DNA of 64,000 bases. Source: Isoetes taiwanensis. Lineage: Eukaryota > Streptophyta > Lycopodiopsida > Isoetales > Isoetaceae. Under the pieces are notes generated by a model, which worked only from the letters and a program-made list of their open reading frames with translations, had not been told where the DNA came from and made no database searches. The stretch lies in contig JAJEKV010000319.1 in the NCBI GenBank assembly GCA_021234155.1, forward strand, positions 1-64,000, given 5' to 3'. The number at the start of each line of letters is the position of its first letter. Positions within the stretch are counted from its first letter, which is position 1. Below are positions 23,966 to 34,689 of the stretch, in pieces. The translations under genes were made by a program, and so were the position numbers.

Positions 23966-24940
23966 AAGCCATTTTGGGTAATATCCCAATAGTCGCATCC
24001 ATCTTATTTGCGGAATCTTGTATGCGGTTTATCTTTTTCAACATGACATTTGAGACTATTGTGCCAGCATTTGAGACTACTGAGGAACAACACACAGATG
24101 AATACCACATAGATGAATAACACACAGATGTAATTAAAACAATGTAAAGAATGCAGGTTTTTTAAAGAATATCCCATCCATGTAAAGAATACAGTGTTTT
24201 TTAAATTCCTGAATGCTCTGGTCTGCAGGCCTTATAATTTTGCAATATTGAATGAATGGTCTGGCATGCAAGCGTTTCAATTTCATACATATGACAGAAT
24301 CAGCTTGTGCATTTTAGTATGAGCACTCAATCTTCCTCTATGTCTTCCAAGAAAATGAAACTCACCTTCTTTAAGTTTGCCATCTGGCCATGCAACAAAG
24401 GTTTGATGCTTTCACCCACTTGTGGTCTCCATTAGGATGCCTTCCGGTAATGCTTCGCCGTTGAAATGGCAATCGGTTACTAGAATCTTCACATGATCAT
24501 TTCCAAGAGGAACTCCATGGCGATTGCTTCCGGATCGATCGATTCTATCTTGCAATTTCCCACCCTCCTCTTCAAATTGCCGCCGTCAAGATGTAGCATT
24601 CTTCTCCAACGCCGTTCAATATCGCAAGATCATGGGATTAATTTGGAGCTTGGGTTCCGGAAGAGTAGATGAACTTACATGAAGGCGCCGACATCGCCGT
24701 AGCGAAGCTTCTTCCCGTTCTTCCGAAGTTCTTTCGAGTTCTTCCCTGTTCTTCCAAGTTCTTTCGAAGTTCGAATGACAAGAAAGGTCGGGCGGCAAGA
24801 TTAGGTGGTAGTTTCAAATTATCCGATTAATTGTACCGCTTTTCTAGCCGAAAGTGAAATCTAATTATGGATTTGACAATACCATGGTTAGAGAGCCATT
24901 TATCGCCAGACGATCGCGTCCCGGCCCATTAGGGCCCAAT
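23966..24940. other. No recognisable gene
   Basis: Anonymous sequence. A short TTCTTTCGAGTTCTTCC-type simple repeat lies at 24,715-24,770; the minus-strand Glu/Arg-rich frame there is compositional. Confidence 0.4.
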
Positions 24941-24944
24941 ATTG

Positions 24945-25100
24945 CTAACCGCCGATTAAAAGTCGATCCACAAATTTAAATATCCGCTCCCTTCTATCGG
25001 ACCGCCGATTAAAGTCGATCTGCGAATTTTAATAACCGCCGCTTCTATCACCGTCGATCAAAAAGTCGATCCGAATAAAACCTGTCGATCGAAAAGCCGA
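24945..25100 (+). repeat. Three imperfect tandem copies upstream of a TATA box
   Basis: Units of about 60 bp, each with GCCGATTAAA(A)GTCGATC, then an AATTTxAATA block and CCGC(T/C)xCTTCTATC, start near 24,949, 25,010 and 25,050. The third copy is the most diverged. Their position 25-180 bp before the TATA-like box suggests upstream promoter elements of the gene starting at 25,238. Confidence 0.6.
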
Positions 25101-25122
25101 CCTAATCGCTTTATGGAAATCT

Positions 25123-25128
25123 ATATAA
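25123..25128 (+). promoter_or_regulatory. TATA box (CTATATAAG context)
   Basis: TCTATATAAG lies 110 bp before the ATG at 25,238, after a set of tandem repeats. Context and spacing fit a plant core promoter with transcription starting near 25,155. Confidence 0.55.
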
Positions 25129-25237
25129 GTTTTTGAATTCCATTTCTTGGTTTTGATTGTCGAACTATCTGCGAGACACTCAAGAACTCCGAGGCTTCGG
25201 GAACTCAAGAACTCCGAGGGCCAAGATCATTACGAAG

Positions 25238-25298
25238 ATGCCGCCCAAAGGTCGTCTTTGCTCCAAACTCAGCCGGGACGCGAGAGAAGATGCTCAAG
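25238..25298 (+). CDS. Exon 1 of ParB-like gene
   Basis: 61 nt encoding MPPKGRLCSKLSRDAREDAQ plus one base of the next codon. The donor is CTCAAG|GTCAAG. The phase matches the acceptor at 25,753 without change. Confidence 0.55.
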
Positions 25299-25752
25299 GT
25301 CAAGATTGTCATCATTCTCGTGTGTGTTATTCATTCTATGTTCATTGCTCGTATTTACTTTGTATTTATTGTATTTGCTCAGATCTTACGCCTATACTCT
25401 GTCTATTATTTACGTAGAAGTGCTGACTTAAATTTCTATAGCTGCTCACCTCCCCTATCTATCATTTCTTTAGCTCATTTCATGTTGTGACTTGTATGTG
25501 CATCCGCATAATAAATGTCCTTCTGTGTTAAATTGTCCCCGCTTCGTGATTAAGCTCTCGTCTATAATTTGTAAAGTGGTATGACCGTGTTTAGTTGGCT
25601 TCGCCTTCGATCGCTTGGTCTAAGATGTCGTAATTGGCACGCCCGCATGAGTGCATGTCCGTAATTGGGGACCGTATGCCATTCTCGCGGCTTTAGCCCG
25701 GCCGAATTGATGACCACCAAATCGCTAAAGTGTATTGCACCCTCGTTTGCAG

Positions 25753-26846
25753 GGAAGAAGAGACAAAACCGAATGATAGCTCCTACACCTCCTCCTAAGA
25801 AAGCAAGAGGCTCGGAAGATACTCCAGTGAGCTCCAGCTCACAGAAGAAGGGAAAGCCCAATGAGGACGCAGTATCCTATGCATTGTCGATGGATGATAG
25901 CGGATCCATTATCAGAGTAGACACAGCTCCTCCATGCCCCGAGGAGAAGATGGATGACAGTGCGGAGTGGTATGTTGATGTAGGCAAAACAAATGGTAAG
26001 GTGGATCTTGTGTTACACTCCAGAAAGAAAGAGACCGATCTTATGAAGAAACAAGGTATTCTTATCACTTGTGAGGAGCAGGATGACATCTGTTGTCAAC
26101 TCCTAGTGGAGGTTGTGAAGAACCACAAGAAAGATCTCGTCAGATTTACACATGCCAGGGCAACTGCTTTCAAAGATGGTCTGATGAAGAAGGACGTGAG
26201 TTCTGAGTCATGTTTCAAGTACGGATGGCCTCAAAATACTGTTTTCACTCCAGTTTCTATTAGATATTAGGGATGTATGAAGATTGCTGGACTTAGGAAA
26301 GGACATCCCCGCTGCAACAGTTGATGGCATTTTGGCAGAAAATGACTCCGAAAAGAAATTGCAGCTGGAGGCAATGAGTAGGCTAGTCAAGTATGCAGAC
26401 AACTACCCACTTGGCCAATCTTTTACACATCCCATCCATGTTGACCGTCTGGTGAGATCACATAAGTCAAGTCTTGTTAGCAGGAGGTATGACCCTGAGC
26501 ATGCAAGAGAAATATTGAGGGCGATGGTGAGGAATCCAGGCCAAGTTCCTATGCCAGCAGACGTGCTTCCTTGGGATAAGAAAAAGGATGCTCCACTCCA
26601 GTGGACAACATTAGAAGAGCTAACAGTGGAGAACCCTAATATATGCTTCCTTATTATTGACGGACATCATTCTATTGAGGCACAACGATCCCTATCCAAC
26701 CAGGCTTTGCAAACCGGAGAAACAATGTATCTGCTACATTACAACCACAGGAGGTGTCGGTTTCTAAGCCCCCATACCCCTACAGAGGACCTGGCAGAGA
26801 TTAGTGCAACATTGAACGAAATGGGCGAAGTCTTTCTTTATAAAAG
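25753..26846 (+). pseudogene. Exon 2 of ParB-like gene, one frameshift
   Basis: The acceptor is TCGTTTGCAG|GG. It opens with a low-complexity Pro/Ser/Lys-rich linker and an acidic segment. The frame breaks at about 26,262-26,280 and resumes in another frame with DLGKDIPAATVDGIL. The DGHHSIEAQRSL box lies at about 26,662-26,700. The donor AAAAG|GTTAGTATAT is a very good match to consensus. Confidence 0.6.
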
Positions 26847-26927
26847 GTTAGTATATTTGGTGGAATAGAGTCAGATATATCAAGTAGCAATAACAGTAGT
26901 AGACTAGGTCCAGCGTGTGTCAAGGCG

Positions 26928-27267
26928 TGCCAATTCCGCGCCTGGCATGTATTCGTCCGCGAATTGTCAGCATGAATACACGCCACGCGCGAATTGCCAA
27001 TGTACTGCATTTTCATCAGGTGGACGAATACACGCCAGCGAATGCGATCGCGTGCCGCGCTGGCCGGTATTCATCTTTGCCTATTCGCGGACGAATGAAC
27101 GCGCTACCGGGCGTGTATTCGTCCGTATTAATAGGCAGCATGAATACACGCCAGGCGCGAATTGGCAACGTACCGCCTGATCAAAATGCAGTACATTGGC
27201 AATTCGCGTGTGGCGTGTATTCATGCTGACAATTCGCGGACGAATACACGCCAGGCGTGAATTGGCA
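26928..27267. repeat. Long near-perfect inverted repeat inside intron 2
   Basis: Arms at 26,928-27,020 and 27,176-27,267 (about 92 bp each) are near-perfect reverse complements, with only a handful of mismatches by eye. A 155-bp spacer separates them. The spacer and the sequence just after the right arm hold more copies of the same short modules (ACGCCAGGCGCGAATTGGCA and GAATACACGCC). The RNA would form a long hairpin within the excised intron. Confidence 0.9.
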
Positions 27268-27404
27268 GCATGAATTCACGCCAGGCGCGAATTGGCACGT
27301 ACTGCCTTTGACGTTCCCCGATTATCCCTGCTTTGCTCGATCTAAAAGCGGTTAACTTTTGTATGCCCTACTCATATTGGTCGACATGCTTTTCTTACAC
27401 GCAG

Positions 27405-27666
27405 CCCTTTTTACGTGGAACAACTCCGGCCATGCCCGGCCCGGCAATGGATAGAATATGGAAGACCCCTGCAAACAAAACAGGGAGGAACGAAGTCTGA
27501 GGAGTTTAAGGCATTGGAAAAGACCTTGGCTCAGACTATCATCCAAGATGGGAAACCAAGAGCCAAAAAAACAGGAAAAAAAACTGGGGAGGAAGCAGGC
27601 GTAGACGCCCGGCGACTTCTAGAGGTCCTACATGATGCCTACAAGATCGTCTTCGCTAAGGACTAA
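27405..27666 (+). CDS. Exon 3 (start) of ParB-like gene, to first stop
   Basis: The acceptor TTACACGCAG|C completes the codon begun by the preceding exon (AG|C) and keeps the frame into PFYVEQLRPCPARQWIEYG, a strong sign that the intron is real. A Lys-rich linker (KKTGKKTGEE) follows, then LLEVLHDAYKIVF and a TAA at 27,664. Coding-like sequence continues beyond that stop in other frames. Confidence 0.55.
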
Positions 27667-29363
27667 GTCTCAGGCGAAGTGGAACGAAGTTCTCGGGATG
27701 CTTATGCTCGTAAACGCCTACTAGACCTAATGGGACGAAAGTGCCTCCTCAAGATACTTCAATATTTGATCTCAAGACTACCGAGATGAGGAAAGTACGT
27801 GGCCTCCAAGATGATGAAATCATTTGGTTGTTAAATCAATGCATAAACTAAGAAGTTCTGTACAAGAAGGCTTCTTCAGTTAAGGACAAAATGTCCTTCA
27901 TTGATTGTTGCACTCATATAAAGAACATGCGAAGTTATGAAGGTAGCGCTTGGTGAAGAACTTGAAGCTATCGGTGATGTAACATTGTTCAAGTCGGCCC
28001 GCTAGACAAGTATGGCGGTCTCGCTGATGACATCAAGAAATATCTTTTGGTCGAAGGAATTTCTGCAAAAGCAGAAATCAAAGAACCAACAAAGACACCT
28101 CAAAGCTATCCGATAAGGTGATGGCTGAGCTGAGAAGAAAGGTTGCCGTCCTCAAAGATGTTGGTGGTGACTTACCTGCACTCCAATACCTGGTCTCTAC
28201 TGGCTATAAAGGTCTCCTACCCGATACAACAATAGGCCCTCGCAATATTTCTCTGTTTGTATTGGATAGCGGATGCAAAAAGGAGAGAAGGGGATGACTC
28301 AACAGAGTACAACAGTTTTTTAGTAGTCGCATAGGCTTAACAACTCGAAGCTCTTTACTATTGTCATCATATGCCCCCCAGGAGAGCCTCATATGCATGC
28401 TTTGGTGGCTTCATACGACTTGTAATGCCTAAAGGTCGTTAGGGAAGGCTCTCTTCTCTTTGAGACAAAGGATACTGATTTGAGGATGCAGTATAAAAGC
28501 GCTTGTATAATCTTCATAATGATATCCCTTGTGCCAGATGACGCTATGAGGTAGCTAAGAGCAAAGGGGCATCGGATAAAGGTGCATGGCAATGTTTTCT
28601 TTTGGATGAACCCAACTTGAAAAATGTCTTCTACAAAGCAGATAATGAGGATGAAGCAAATGAATGCGAGGAATTTGATGTTCCTAACCTCTACCGGAAA
28701 GACATCACTCTGGAATTGCTGACAAAAGACAAGGGACCCTTGAATAAACATGGGTTTGCAATCAATCTGGCAAGCTATCTTGTTGAGGCATTTGCACCAC
28801 TTGATACCACTTGCTGTGAATTGCATGTTGGAGGGTATATTGGTAGAGAGGCCCTGAAGACATCAAGAAGATGTTTAAGTTTTCGTCAATCAACGCGACC
28901 AGTCCAGGGATTTCCTTGAAGTGTTTTTCGAAAAGGTACTAGCCACGGCTGATTGGGGTCCTGTCAAAGATAAAAAAAACTGTTGGCTTTGGTACCTTAC
29001 GAAGGGCAGAAGCAGAATACTAGTTCACAAAAGCCTACGAGTGCAACTCCAGAATGTTCAAAAAGCAATGCAACCCCCGAGGAGAAGGCCGAAATGCTAG
29101 AGCGGGAACGTGAGACCATGGAGAAAAATTTGGCGCCCATGCTTGATAACATTCCAACCGGTAATGTCCAAATTTGGGGAATGAATGATGGCGGGTTCGA
29201 TACCAGCCGGGATGATCATGCAAGCTCGGATGTAACCATCGAGGTTAGGAATCAAACCCCCGTGGTAGCTTTCATAGAAGAGAACGGTCCGAACTTAACG
29301 GTGGCGTTCATGCTTCCGGACAAGAAGCATCCGGGAGTGAAGTAGACGCTAAGACCGCCGCGG

Positions 29364-30132
29364 ATGACGGACGACGATGAAAGGTAATTCACGCCAGGCG
29401 CGATATGTAGCTTATTTATGAAGGATAAAACGCGCTTGGCGTGTATTGCAGAACACTTTTGCATGGCTAACTCTTTGTTTTCCATGGTTCAGACCTCCAC
29501 CTGCTTGTGACAAAATCATTGTCTTCGATCTGAATGTTGTCCTGTGTAAAACGTTTTCTAAGAAGCTTATTAACAGTGATGACTTCGAGCAAGTCCCTCT
29601 AGAATCGAATACTAAGTGGATCTATCCTCGTCCACACTTAGAAGATATGATGATTGAGGCGTTCAGATTGTTTCGAGTTGCCATCTGGTCTTCAATGGAA
29701 CGCAGAAATGTTGATGAAGTACTTAGGTTGTTACCAGGCATGAATCGAGACTTTGTGACGATTTGGGACCAAAGTAAGTGTATAAAGTTTCCACATCCAA
29801 GAGATCCGGATGGCAAACCGGTCTTCGTGAAACATCTTGGTACTATGATGAATCAGCTTGGCATTAAAAAGAAAGAGGACATCATAATAGTAGATGATGA
29901 TGCTCTTAAGTGCTTTTATAATCAAGGTCGGGCTCTAAATCCACCAACTTATACTCCACAAGATTACTCAACAGATGAGTTTCTAGTACTATTCATGTCC
30001 ATCATGAGTGGCTTGGCTTCTGGTAAAACAGTATCAGATGTTGTCAAAACGCATCCAGAACTAGATCGGACTAAGGAGATGGATCCCTATCTTGAGAGTT
30101 ATTTGACAAAGAAAGGACTAGTCCCTCCATGA
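29364..30132 (+). CDS. FCP1/NLI-interacting-factor-like (HAD) phosphatase, 219 aa, one intron
   Basis: The ATG at 29,364 gives MTDDDERPPPACDKIIVFDL. Exon 1 ends GATGAAAG|GTAATT at 29,383; the intron is 29,384-29,492; the acceptor GGTTCAG|A completes an Arg codon in frame. The product has the FCP1-like layout: strand plus motif I at residues 15-24 (VFDLNVVL), RPHLEDMM, motif II region VAIWSSM, and IIIVDDDALKCF near residue 140. Family members dephosphorylate proteins such as the RNA polymerase II tail using a DxDxT/V motif. Here the second Asp is Asn and the Thr position is Val, so catalysis is doubtful. It starts 19 bp after the stop of the ParB-like gene in the same frame, so it may be the C-terminal domain of one protein separated by a single TAG. 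Confidence 0.75.
29384..29492 (+). other. Intron of FCP1-like gene with short inverted repeat
   Basis: A 109-bp GT-AG intron. TTCACGCCAGGCGCG near 29,389-29,403 pairs with CGCGCTTGGCGTGTA near 29,430-29,444 (two mismatches). The left arm is the same module that builds the long hairpin in the intron at 26,847-27,404. Confidence 0.7.
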
Positions 30133-30350
30133 TGTAATCTTCATATCAAGTGAATACAATGTAAAAAGTGTTCTCTGTATATTGATGTGTTGTTATCTAC
30201 AAATGCTAATCAAACACCACATTCTTCTCACTAAAACAAGAAAATGTTAAACCACCCACTACTACAATGCAAAAATTTGCAACAATGCAAAACAGCATGT
30301 CACACAACAAAACACTTTCTCAAAACCAGTAGAGGCAAGACACATAGAAG
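30133..30350 (+). other. 3' flank of FCP1-like gene
   Basis: AT-rich sequence with AATGTAAA near 30,160 as a possible weak poly(A) signal. No other features. Confidence 0.3.
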
Positions 30351-30354
30351 AATG

Positions 30355-30710
30355 AATGGCCCATCCGGGCGAATGAATGGCCCATCCGGGCGTCTCACTA
30401 ATATGTAAAATCAGAAATACAACCTGCTGATATGAATGGCCCATCCGGGCGTCTCACTAATATGTAAAATCAGAAATACAACCTGCCCATCCGGGCGTCT
30501 CACTAATATGTAAAATCAGAAATACAACCTGCTGGAGCTTTGGCCCATCCGGGCATCTCACTAATAAGATAAAACCAGAAATACAACCAGCTGCAAATGG
30601 AGTCCCTGCGATCTCACTAACCTGTAAAATCAGAAATACAACCAGCTGCAAATGGAGTCCCTGCGATCTCACTAATCTGTAAAATCAGAAATACAACCAG
30701 CTGATCCACT
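30355..30710 (+). repeat. Tandem array, six units of about 52-60 bp
   Basis: Six copies of a TCTCACTAA...GTAAAATCAGAAATACAACC core recur at roughly 52-60-bp spacing. The first four carry GGCCCATCCGGGC, the last two CAAATGGAGTCCCTGCGA. The change of linker halfway shows two sub-families. A further isolated CAAATGGAGTCCCTGCGATGTC lies at 30,891. Noncoding. Confidence 0.88.
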
Positions 30711-32100
30711 TACAGGGCATCTCCCAAAAAACCAAATGGAAAAGGCATCTCCCAACAAAGCCAAATGGAAAACACACGGGGCCACTCCTTAAGTGTAACA
30801 CCCACTGCGAAAATGAGATGGCATGCTGCTCCCATATAACCTTCTTACAGCAGACATCAAAAAGGCTCCACAAAATATGATGTGTTGTGGCAAATGGAGT
30901 CCCTGCGATGTCGCATCTGAAAAAACTAGAACCAGGTCAGCGAGGGAAAACTCCAGCCAACATGCTCAACTTCCACTAAAACACGACACGAGGGTCTTCA
31001 CCACAGCACCACAACAGCACTAGGGCTCTACAACAACTCCAAACACGACCAGGGAGGGTGGGACTTGGGGAAGATGCTACGCAAACTTGGAGACGCTCAA
31101 GGATGTGCTGATGGAGAAGCAAAGAAACGCACGAGTATAAGAAGGCCATCTAGGATCCTAACGGCCTGTGTTCAACTACCTGCCAGATCCTAACAAACTA
31201 CAATGGTTTTGAGAACCTTATTTATCTTCTCTTCGTGAATCGAAGATAAATCTCATATATTGAGAAAAGGGTATGCAAAAGTGGCGTGCTTTTGGAACAG
31301 ACATAAATCCAATTTAAATGAATGATGGTTCAAGGGATTTTCAGGAAAAAGAGTTGATTGTTCTAAGAATAGTTGCAAGGGAAAAAGATCTGGAGCAAAT
31401 CGAGTAGGAGGCCTCGGCATCAGAAAAAACTCCAGAAGAAGAAGCTGGATGATCATCTTGAATCGAATCGGCCAAAGCAGAATTTATTAGGGAAGCACAG
31501 AGGTCGAATTAGAGAAATAATGTAGAAGGGAACTTGGGCATCAACGGAATCATGGATGAGCAGTTGCTAAAGGTGCCGGATTTGACAAATCGATGAAGGA
31601 TACTGGAAGGACACCCAATTGTGATTAAGGTCTGCCGGGGCTCGGTTCTGGAAAAAGCATGCATGGATCAGGCCGGATTTGATCAACATCAGGCCATGGC
31701 CATGCAAGAAATTATATCAGAAGGTCGTCAGGGGTTGATTGGGAAGAAACCACAGCCATCTGTGTAGAATTCGATCTCAGAAACAGAAGGCCGATCTTCT
31801 GCTGCATAACGTAAAACAGAGAAGGAAGAAATTACACAAAGGAAGGGATACAGGGGAATCGAAAAAGAAACAGGGCTACCTATTTGAATTGAATTGTTAG
31901 ACCTTGCAACCATGGGAAAGTTGCAAAAATCCGCCTAAGGGAGGGTACCTCGACCCATCCCTCTCAAGAAGAATGAGACGTGAGAAAAAGGATGATGTGG
32001 CATGTCCAGTTGGCATATTTGATGACATGGCGATCCAGTGATGCAAAGAATGATGCGAGGGTGCCACGAGGGCGATCCGCCTAGGTGGCAAATACGAAAT
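30710..32100. other. No recognisable gene
   Basis: A short duplication (GGCATCTCCCAA...CCAAATGGAAAA) occurs near 30,717-30,765. The rest is anonymous purine-rich sequence with only short frames. Confidence 0.35.
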
Positions 32101-32168
32101 TCAAAGGGTGTACATAATTGAAGGGGTGTGATGATGTGGCAGTGATGTGGCGTTGACGTGGCAGGGGC

Positions 32169-32222
32169 TATAAATATGTAACCATGGTTGGGGTTTTTCC
32201 AACCATAACCATATGCAATAAA
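32169..32222 (+). promoter_or_regulatory. LTR-like TATA box and poly(A) signal pair
   Basis: TATAAATA at 32,169-32,176 is followed by a perfect small hairpin (GGTTGG ... CCAACC, 32,186-32,204) and AATAAA at 32,217-32,222. Repeated GATGTGGCA and GACGTGGCA strings lie just upstream (32,130-32,165). This compact TATA-plus-poly(A)-signal layout is typical of a retrotransposon LTR (U3-R). I could not find a paired LTR, a primer-binding site or clear TG...CA ends. Confidence 0.35.
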
Positions 32223-32399
32223 GTTGGATTCTTCGTTCTAGTTTCCTTGGGTGTTCTCTTTCACAGCGCGCTACACTTCTCTCGGGTCGCGAGCAAGGGC
32301 TCGACATTGTGCCATGCAGCTAATGTGCAAGGGATGAGCTTATCTACCATGAAGAACGTCCCCTTACGCAATAGGACACACGAAGTTTGAATTATTTAT

Positions 32400-34680
32400 G
32401 CAACCATCTATCATTAAGCCCTAACGCATTACAAAGAGCTCAGTGGTGCTACTAAGCACACCGGTCCTCTGAATATTGCTTTGCAATAAACCTATCAAGA
32501 TAGGATCTTTTACCGACATGTGAAGAATATTGTCAATATATTGAAATTGAAGACTAAACTTGATTAGCGGAGGTTAGGCTATCGACTCAATCCACAAAGA
32601 ACAAACCAAGCAACCCTATCGCTTGTTTATCTTTATCGCTTGTTTTCAGCCCTTGATTTCTTTAATATTCCCAAGTATATTCCTTCTAATCCATTCTACA
32701 CCGTTGGTCAATTATGTGATGGGGTCAAACAAGTTTTTCCACCTCAAAGATATGATTCTTCAACCATGCTCCAAGTCAATATGTAAGTCAGAACATAGTC
32801 CTCTGAAACCACACTTCCAAACTACACTTCCAAAGCGGATATGAACCCCTTGCCATACTGGAAGCACCATTATAAGAAGGAATAATCATACTTGAATTCT
32901 GCCAGGACTGCCAGATCTACTAGGCGTGGACGGCAAGATCAGCAGATATGGTCGCTAAGTCTAGAATTGTAGGGCGGTTCACGATCAACAAATAGATTGG
33001 CGCGCATACACATAAGGTAAGTTCTTGCAATGAAAGACAAAAATTAAGTGGAGTAGCTCAGTCCTAGTGCATTACCTGGACCGATTTCTCCCACCCATGT
33101 GGATGCATGCCTTATCTCACAGGCAATCTAGTTTCCACCAGACATATCATTTTAGTTGCCGCAGATTATAGTCAGAGATTTAACAGCAGCATGATAAGTT
33201 ATTAAAGGAATGGAAGCATCTTCTGTTCGAGCATCACAACCTTGTGCTTTTTAATGTGCTAGAAAATGAAAATATTCATGTTCTAGAAAGAATTGGCACT
33301 ATTATGAATCTCAGGAAGAAATGACAAATCGGAAAGGAAAGAAGGAGGATGGGGAGGGTAAACAAAGTCATCCGGATTCATCACAATTGATTCGTCCATC
33401 CCATCTCAATAATCTAAAAAGCTATAGTAACATAAGAGAAATATTGTTAGTAATGCCCAAATGTACACCATCTGTTCCAAGATCAATCTCATGTGCTAAA
33501 CTTGTTGCTTCCCAAAAGCATAGTGCATACTGCAACATACCACAGGGAAAAACCTGGAAAACCAGTTCAGCTTGTAAAACACAATTAATCCGTTCTCTTC
33601 TGATAGAAGCTAATAGCTATTGTGGCAGTTGTATTCCAGAAAGAACAAAAGCCGACAATTGAAAAAATATTCTAACGATGATGACTGATACATGGCAACA
33701 AGATTCTCGATTCATATTTCCCTGGTGCCAATGCTCAAGGCTCTTGCTTCCAAAGACAACCCCTCTCTCAAAAATCCGCCGCCTAAGCTCTTGCCTGCGG
33801 CATAACCCTAAATTAAAAATTCCTATATTATAGATCCAAAAATAGAATTTTCCAAACTAAGCATTTGACCTCATCTACAATTTTCTCTAAAAAAGCAATT
33901 TTCTCTGCCTGGGTCAAAGCAGCCCAGCCACTATCACTTTCCTACTATTTTTTATACGATACAACACCCCAACCATTCACAATCTTATGTTATCCCATAC
34001 ATTTTCTACAGAACCTTATTGAAAACACTGAAAGTGAAAATCTTTATGGAAAGGGATAATATTTAAAAAATAAAAATGCATAAAACAATTATATTTGAGA
34101 AAGCTGGGCATTTGTTGCAGGCATCAGAAGTATGAAGCAAGTCAATTTTGTTCCATTCTCTAAAAGCTCAAATATGAAAATTCAAGCTTTGTGCAATGCC
34201 TATTATTGCATGAGTCCGTATTAATGCATGTGTAGAAAGAAAAATAATCACCTCACCTATGTTAAGGGTTGAAATGATTGAAAATTCCAGTAAAGCGGTT
34301 TATCACTGGTTTAGAGGTATGCCCTAGGATGATCATTTTTACTGCAAGAAAACCCTTAGATGCTCTGCTGCTCTGCTTTATATTTCCCGAGCACATTACT
34401 GAAAGAAAACAATTAATCTAGCATGTTGAGCAATTGCTACCTCCAGATAACATATAAAATTGTCTCCTCTTCCTGAATTCCTGCACTGAATTTATATAAG
34501 AAAAAAAATGGGCCTGAATTCCTAGAAATTTATTTGAGATGCTTCAGTCAAAGCCAGCAATGGTGAGCAGTGGACCTTAGAAATGAGTCTATTGCCAAAA
34601 TGAATCTGCTTTCTTCACACAAATCTGCTCTCCTAATTTCGAATTTTTACCTACAAATGAATGAGAAAAACAGAGCTGCA
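32400..34680. other. No recognisable gene
   Basis: AT-rich anonymous sequence. The 113-aa frame at 33,321-33,662 has no known motif. No LTR or target duplication is visible before the gypsy fragment. Confidence 0.4.
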
Positions 34681-34689
34681 GACTTGACA

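Larger units (their letters stand above)
25238..29345 (+). pseudogene. Spliced gene with ParB/sulfiredoxin-like domain and possible methyltransferase-like region; frameshifted
   Basis: The start is the ATG at 25,238, giving a basic N-terminus. A GT-AG intron (25,299-25,752) joins CAA-G to GG-AAG exactly in frame to KKRQNRM and a Pro/Lys-rich, NLS-like stretch (PPPKKAR). After a frameshift and TGA near 26,265-26,280 comes a ParB/Srx-like region: YDPEHAREIL, GQVPMPADVLPW, then LIIDGHHSIEAQRSL, compare the DGxHRxEAxxxL box. A second intron (26,847-27,404; AAAAG|GTTAGT and ACACGCAG) again splices in frame. From 27,664 to 29,345 coding continues across stops and frameshifts. A CPPG string near 28,375 and FAPLDTT near 28,795 sit in the order of motifs IV and I of beta-class adenine/N4-cytosine methyltransferases, but both are poor matches. 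The gene looks recently broken. Confidence 0.55.

Noticed and set aside
23538-23998. Minus-strand frames of KSSEKSSEKSS / QKNRQKNRQ type as a repeat protein
   Set aside because: They are the subterminal TCTGACGATTTTT repeats of the CACTA element read in two frames.
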